Source: Chloroflexota bacterium
GTDB taxonomy: Bacteria; Chloroflexota; Anaerolineae; Anaerolineales; Anaerolineaceae
Assembly (NCBI GenBank): GCA_019136175.1
Contig: JAGVUS010000090.1
Location: forward strand, 1-15,621
Length of the DNA stretch: 15,621 nucleotides
Reading direction: 5' to 3'
Shown: positions 15,450 to 15,621 of the stretch, one piece after another
Numbering within the stretch: the first letter of the stretch is position 1
Layout of the letters: each line of letters begins with the position of its first letter
The notes under the pieces: generated by a model
Told to the model about the DNA's origin: nothing
What the model saw: the letters and a program-made list of their open reading frames with translations, nothing else
Database searches by the model: none
Position numbers and translations under genes: made by a program

Positions 15450-15620
15450 CTATGAAAGCGAAGATTTATTCAGATTCTTTAATCGTTCCCGGAATTGATC
15501 CAATTTGTCCAGGTGGGAGGTCACTTCATCCGGATCTTCACTAGCCAGCATCAGCAATAATGCATTGATGATGGTCATTGGCACAACCAGGGAGTGAAAT
15601 TCAGAGACCGGTCCACGCCT
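15450..15620 (-). CDS. RpiR-family (SIS domain) transcriptional regulator, C-terminal end
   Basis: Only the last 56 residues are in the window; the rest lies beyond the right edge. The segment SEFHSLVVPMTIINALLLML followed by an acidic helix and DKLDQFRERL is the typical end of the SIS domain of RpiR-type regulators, where a Ser/Leu-rich turn leads into the final helices. These proteins have an N-terminal helix-turn-helix and sense phosphorylated sugars through the SIS domain. The stop is 24 bases before the permease start, so it probably leads the same operon and controls it. Assignment rests on a short piece; another SIS-domain protein is the main alternative. Confidence 0.65.
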   Translation of the reverse strand, partial: RRGPVSEFHSLVVPMTIINALLLMLASEDPDEVTSHLDKLDQFRERLKNLNKSSLS

Positions 15621-15621
15621 G

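Overview
The window has roughly balanced GC and is gene-dense. It looks like a bacterial chromosome segment. The solute-binding lipoprotein, with its short signal peptide, lipobox Cys and Thr/Pro/Ala-rich tether, and the overall protein flavour suggest Chloroflexota (Anaerolineae-like). That is an impression from style, not a proof. No rRNA, tRNA, CRISPR, insertion sequence or phage gene was seen, and no stretch over 300 bases lacks a gene.

Layout, left to right. (1) At 3-713 on the + strand is the C-terminal part of a phytoene-desaturase-type flavoprotein, cut by the window edge. (2) It converges, 8 bases away, on a two-gene minus-strand unit (4338 to 722). This encodes a heterodimeric ABC exporter whose two halves carry complementary defects in one ATP site. 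(3) From 15620 down to 4423 runs one long, tightly packed minus-strand gene series. In transcription order it holds: the tail of an RpiR-type (SIS domain) regulator; a fused double permease, an ATPase and a lipoprotein of the FbpABC/AfuABC importer class; a tandem double HAD protein; a HAD-TIM-barrel epimerase-like fusion; a DUF47 (PhoU-like) protein; a PiT phosphate transporter; a PfkB sugar kinase; and a metallo-beta-lactamase-fold hydrolase. Several junctions overlap or are nearly touching (4-base ATGA, 7 bases, 14 bases, 6-base gap). A strong stem-loop sits just behind the binding-protein gene, the usual place for differential mRNA stability.

Working model (inference): the importer brings in a phosphorylated organic compound, most simply a sugar phosphate or polyol phosphate. 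HAD domains remove or handle the phosphate, the PiT/DUF47 pair moves the released inorganic phosphate, and the TIM-barrel enzyme isomerises the carbon skeleton. The PfkB kinase re-phosphorylates it, the MBL-fold enzyme (possibly lactonase-like) acts on an intermediate, and the RpiR protein senses a sugar phosphate. Supporting points are the absence of the tandem-Tyr iron ligand motif in the binding protein, the complete epimerase metal tetrad in the TIM barrel, and the linked Pi transporter.

The most unusual parts are the HAD-TIM fusion and the neighbouring double-HAD protein. All three HAD domains have Gly where the second Asp of the DxD motif is expected, and one also lacks the first Asp of motif IV. 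This could mean altered chemistry or a regulatory or binding role.
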